5,476 bases of DNA from Actinomycetes bacterium. Lineage in GTDB: Bacteria > Actinomycetota > Humimicrobiia > Humimicrobiales > Humimicrobiaceae. The stretch is taken from positions 1-5,476 of the forward strand of contig JAUWCR010000106.1 in the NCBI GenBank assembly GCA_030609215.1, in the 5' to 3' direction. This document shows, piece by piece, positions 4,460 through 5,476 of the stretch. The position numbers and the translations under genes were made by a program. The notes below the pieces were generated by a model. That model was not told where the DNA came from and searched no databases. It worked only from the letters and a program-made list of their open reading frames with translations. Positions within the stretch are counted from its first letter, which is position 1. Each line of letters opens with the position of its first letter.

Positions 4460-5476
4460 ATGAAACAAATGACATCCAGGGAAAGAGTTTATACAGCTTT
4501 AAATTTTAAGGAACCTGATAGGGTTCCAATATGTTTTGGCGGGAATAGCGCTACTGTTATTGAAGAGGTACCGCCTAATGGGCGCGCTGCAACAAATCTT
4601 TATAGGTTTATAGGGATAAATGATGTAGATCCCAAATATGCAATGGTTGGAAATATTGTAGGTGCGCCAGATGATAGAGCAATAGAAAGACTACATTCTG
4701 ATTTTCATTATCTTTATTCAAACCCGCCAATAGATACAATAAAAGTAGATGAGAATACTAAAATCTATCCTTTCAGTTTTGGCATGAGAATAAAAAGTAT
4801 GGGTGGAAATGATATGATAGATTTTACAAATCCTCCAATGAAATACATTACTACTGAGAAGGATATAGATGGGTATTCTTACTGGCCGAAACTTGATATA
4901 GATATTATGAAAGGTGTTACCAAGAATGCAAAACATCTTCACGAGAGTACTGATTATTTTGTATGCGCTGATTATCCTTTTTCATATTATCCAATTAATG
5001 GCTATGGTTTTAATAGCGGAATGGATAAGTATTTTATGGATATGATAGCTAGTCCTAAATTATACCATAAGTTGGCTGATAGGTTTTTAGAAACGAATCT
5101 TTCCTACCTGGCTCAATTTTATAGTGAGATAGGTCCCTATATTGACTGTGCAATGGTTTATGATGACCTTGGAACCCAAACAGCAGGTCTTGTGTCTCTT
5201 GATACCTATAGGAAAAGGATAAAGCCTTATCAGGCTGAGATTATTAAGAATATAAGGAAATATATTAAGCCTGAGGCGAAGATTCTAATACATACATGCG
5301 GTTCAGTATATAGTTTTATACCTGATTTGATAGAGATAGGAGTGCAAATATTAAATCCGCTGCAGCCACTGGCAAAAAATATGGAACCATGGAGAATTAA
5401 AAAAGATTTTGGAAAGGATATAGCGCTGCTTGGAGGCCATGACACTCAGCTGCTTTTACCTAATGGGACTCCTGAA
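4460..5476 (+). CDS. URO-D-fold (MtaA/CmuA-type) methyltransferase, 3' end missing
   Basis: The frame opens at ATG 4460 and runs 339 residues to the window edge without a stop; the family usually has about 340-400. A weak AAGG (4447-4450) precedes the ATG; Met4 at 4469 has no better site. Family marks are LNFKEPDRVP at 14-23, YDDLGTQ at 234-240, HTCG at 278-281, ILNPLQPLAKNMEP at 297-310 and GGHDTQ at 325-330. HTCG supplies the His and first Cys of the HxC...C zinc site of MtaA-type methyltransferases; the second Cys would fall beyond the edge. The N terminus lacks the RxxRQAGR-like substrate motif of true uroporphyrinogen decarboxylase, so a haem-pathway role is unlikely. It starts 34 bp after the MttB-family gene with no terminator between, so it is probably in the same operon. 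Moving the methyl group from the corrinoid protein to a carrier thiol or pterin is inferred; many relatives are uncharacterised. Confidence 0.88.
   Translation, partial: MKQMTSRERVYTALNFKEPDRVPICFGGNSATVIEEVPPNGRAATNLYRFIGINDVDPKYAMVGNIVGAPDDRAIERLHSDFHYLYSNPPIDTIKVDENTKIYPFSFGMRIKSMGGNDMIDFTNPPMKYITTEKDIDGYSYWPKLDIDIMKGVTKNAKHLHESTDYFVCADYPFSYYPINGYGFNSGMDKYFMDMIASPKLYHKLADRFLETNLSYLAQFYSEIGPYIDCAMVYDDLGTQTAGLVSLDTYRKRIKPYQAEIIKNIRKYIKPEAKILIHTCGSVYSFIPDLIEIGVQILNPLQPLAKNMEPWRIKKDFGKDIALLGGHDTQLLLPNGTPE

Noticed and set aside
4718..5445. Two minus-strand open frames inside the URO-D-fold gene
   Set aside because: The + strand frame is open for 339 codons with ordered family motifs; these are antisense shadows.
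1..5476. CRISPR array, insertion sequence, tRNA or rRNA
   Set aside because: I saw no regularly spaced direct repeats, transposase frame with terminal inverted repeats, or RNA-gene sequence anywhere in the window.

Overview
This is an AT-rich bacterial window with every supported gene on the + strand. It carries part of a corrinoid-dependent methyl-transfer (demethylation) locus and an ABC-type solute-binding lipoprotein. The set (MttB-superfamily methyltransferase, MttC-type corrinoid protein, uroporphyrinogen-decarboxylase (URO-D)-fold methyltransferase, L-2-amino-thiazoline-4-carboxylic acid (ATC) hydrolase-like protein) is typical of strict anaerobes such as acetogenic Firmicutes, Atribacterota or deep anaerobic Actinomycetota. 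The sugar-type binding protein has a long Glu/Val/Ala tether after its lipobox. I cannot fix the phylum from this sequence alone.

Layout. 1-183: 3' end of a cyclase/arylformamidase-family hydrolase. 184-329: intergenic, with an AT-rich inverted repeat, a TATAAT box and a strong Shine-Dalgarno site. 330-1604: solute-binding lipoprotein. 1605-1727: intergenic, with a long terminator-like hairpin, then an extended -10 box, then a perfect 12-bp palindrome near the predicted transcription start. 1728-2222: ATC-hydrolase-like protein with a non-ATG start. 2223-2324: AT-rich leader with a small palindrome. 2325-2975: corrinoid protein. 2977-4425: MttB-family methyltransferase, one base after the corrinoid gene. 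4460-5476: URO-D-fold methyltransferase, cut off by the window edge. No stretch over 300 bases lacks a gene.

How the parts probably work together. By family knowledge, the MttB-type enzyme moves a methyl group from a methylated (usually quaternary) amine to the Co(I) corrinoid bound by the 216-aa protein. A second methyltransferase then passes it to tetrahydrofolate, coenzyme M or another acceptor. The adjacent URO-D-fold protein has the HxC metal-ligand motif of the MtaA/CmuA type and lacks the decarboxylase RQAGR-type motif, so it is the natural candidate for that second step. The binding protein may supply substrate, and the two hydrolase-family proteins may process it; both points are inference. 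The MttB homologue has no in-frame amber codon, and TAG ends two genes here, so this is a pyrrolysine-independent enzyme whose substrate is probably not trimethylamine. No reductive activator of the corrinoid protein and no ABC permease or ATPase is visible in the window.
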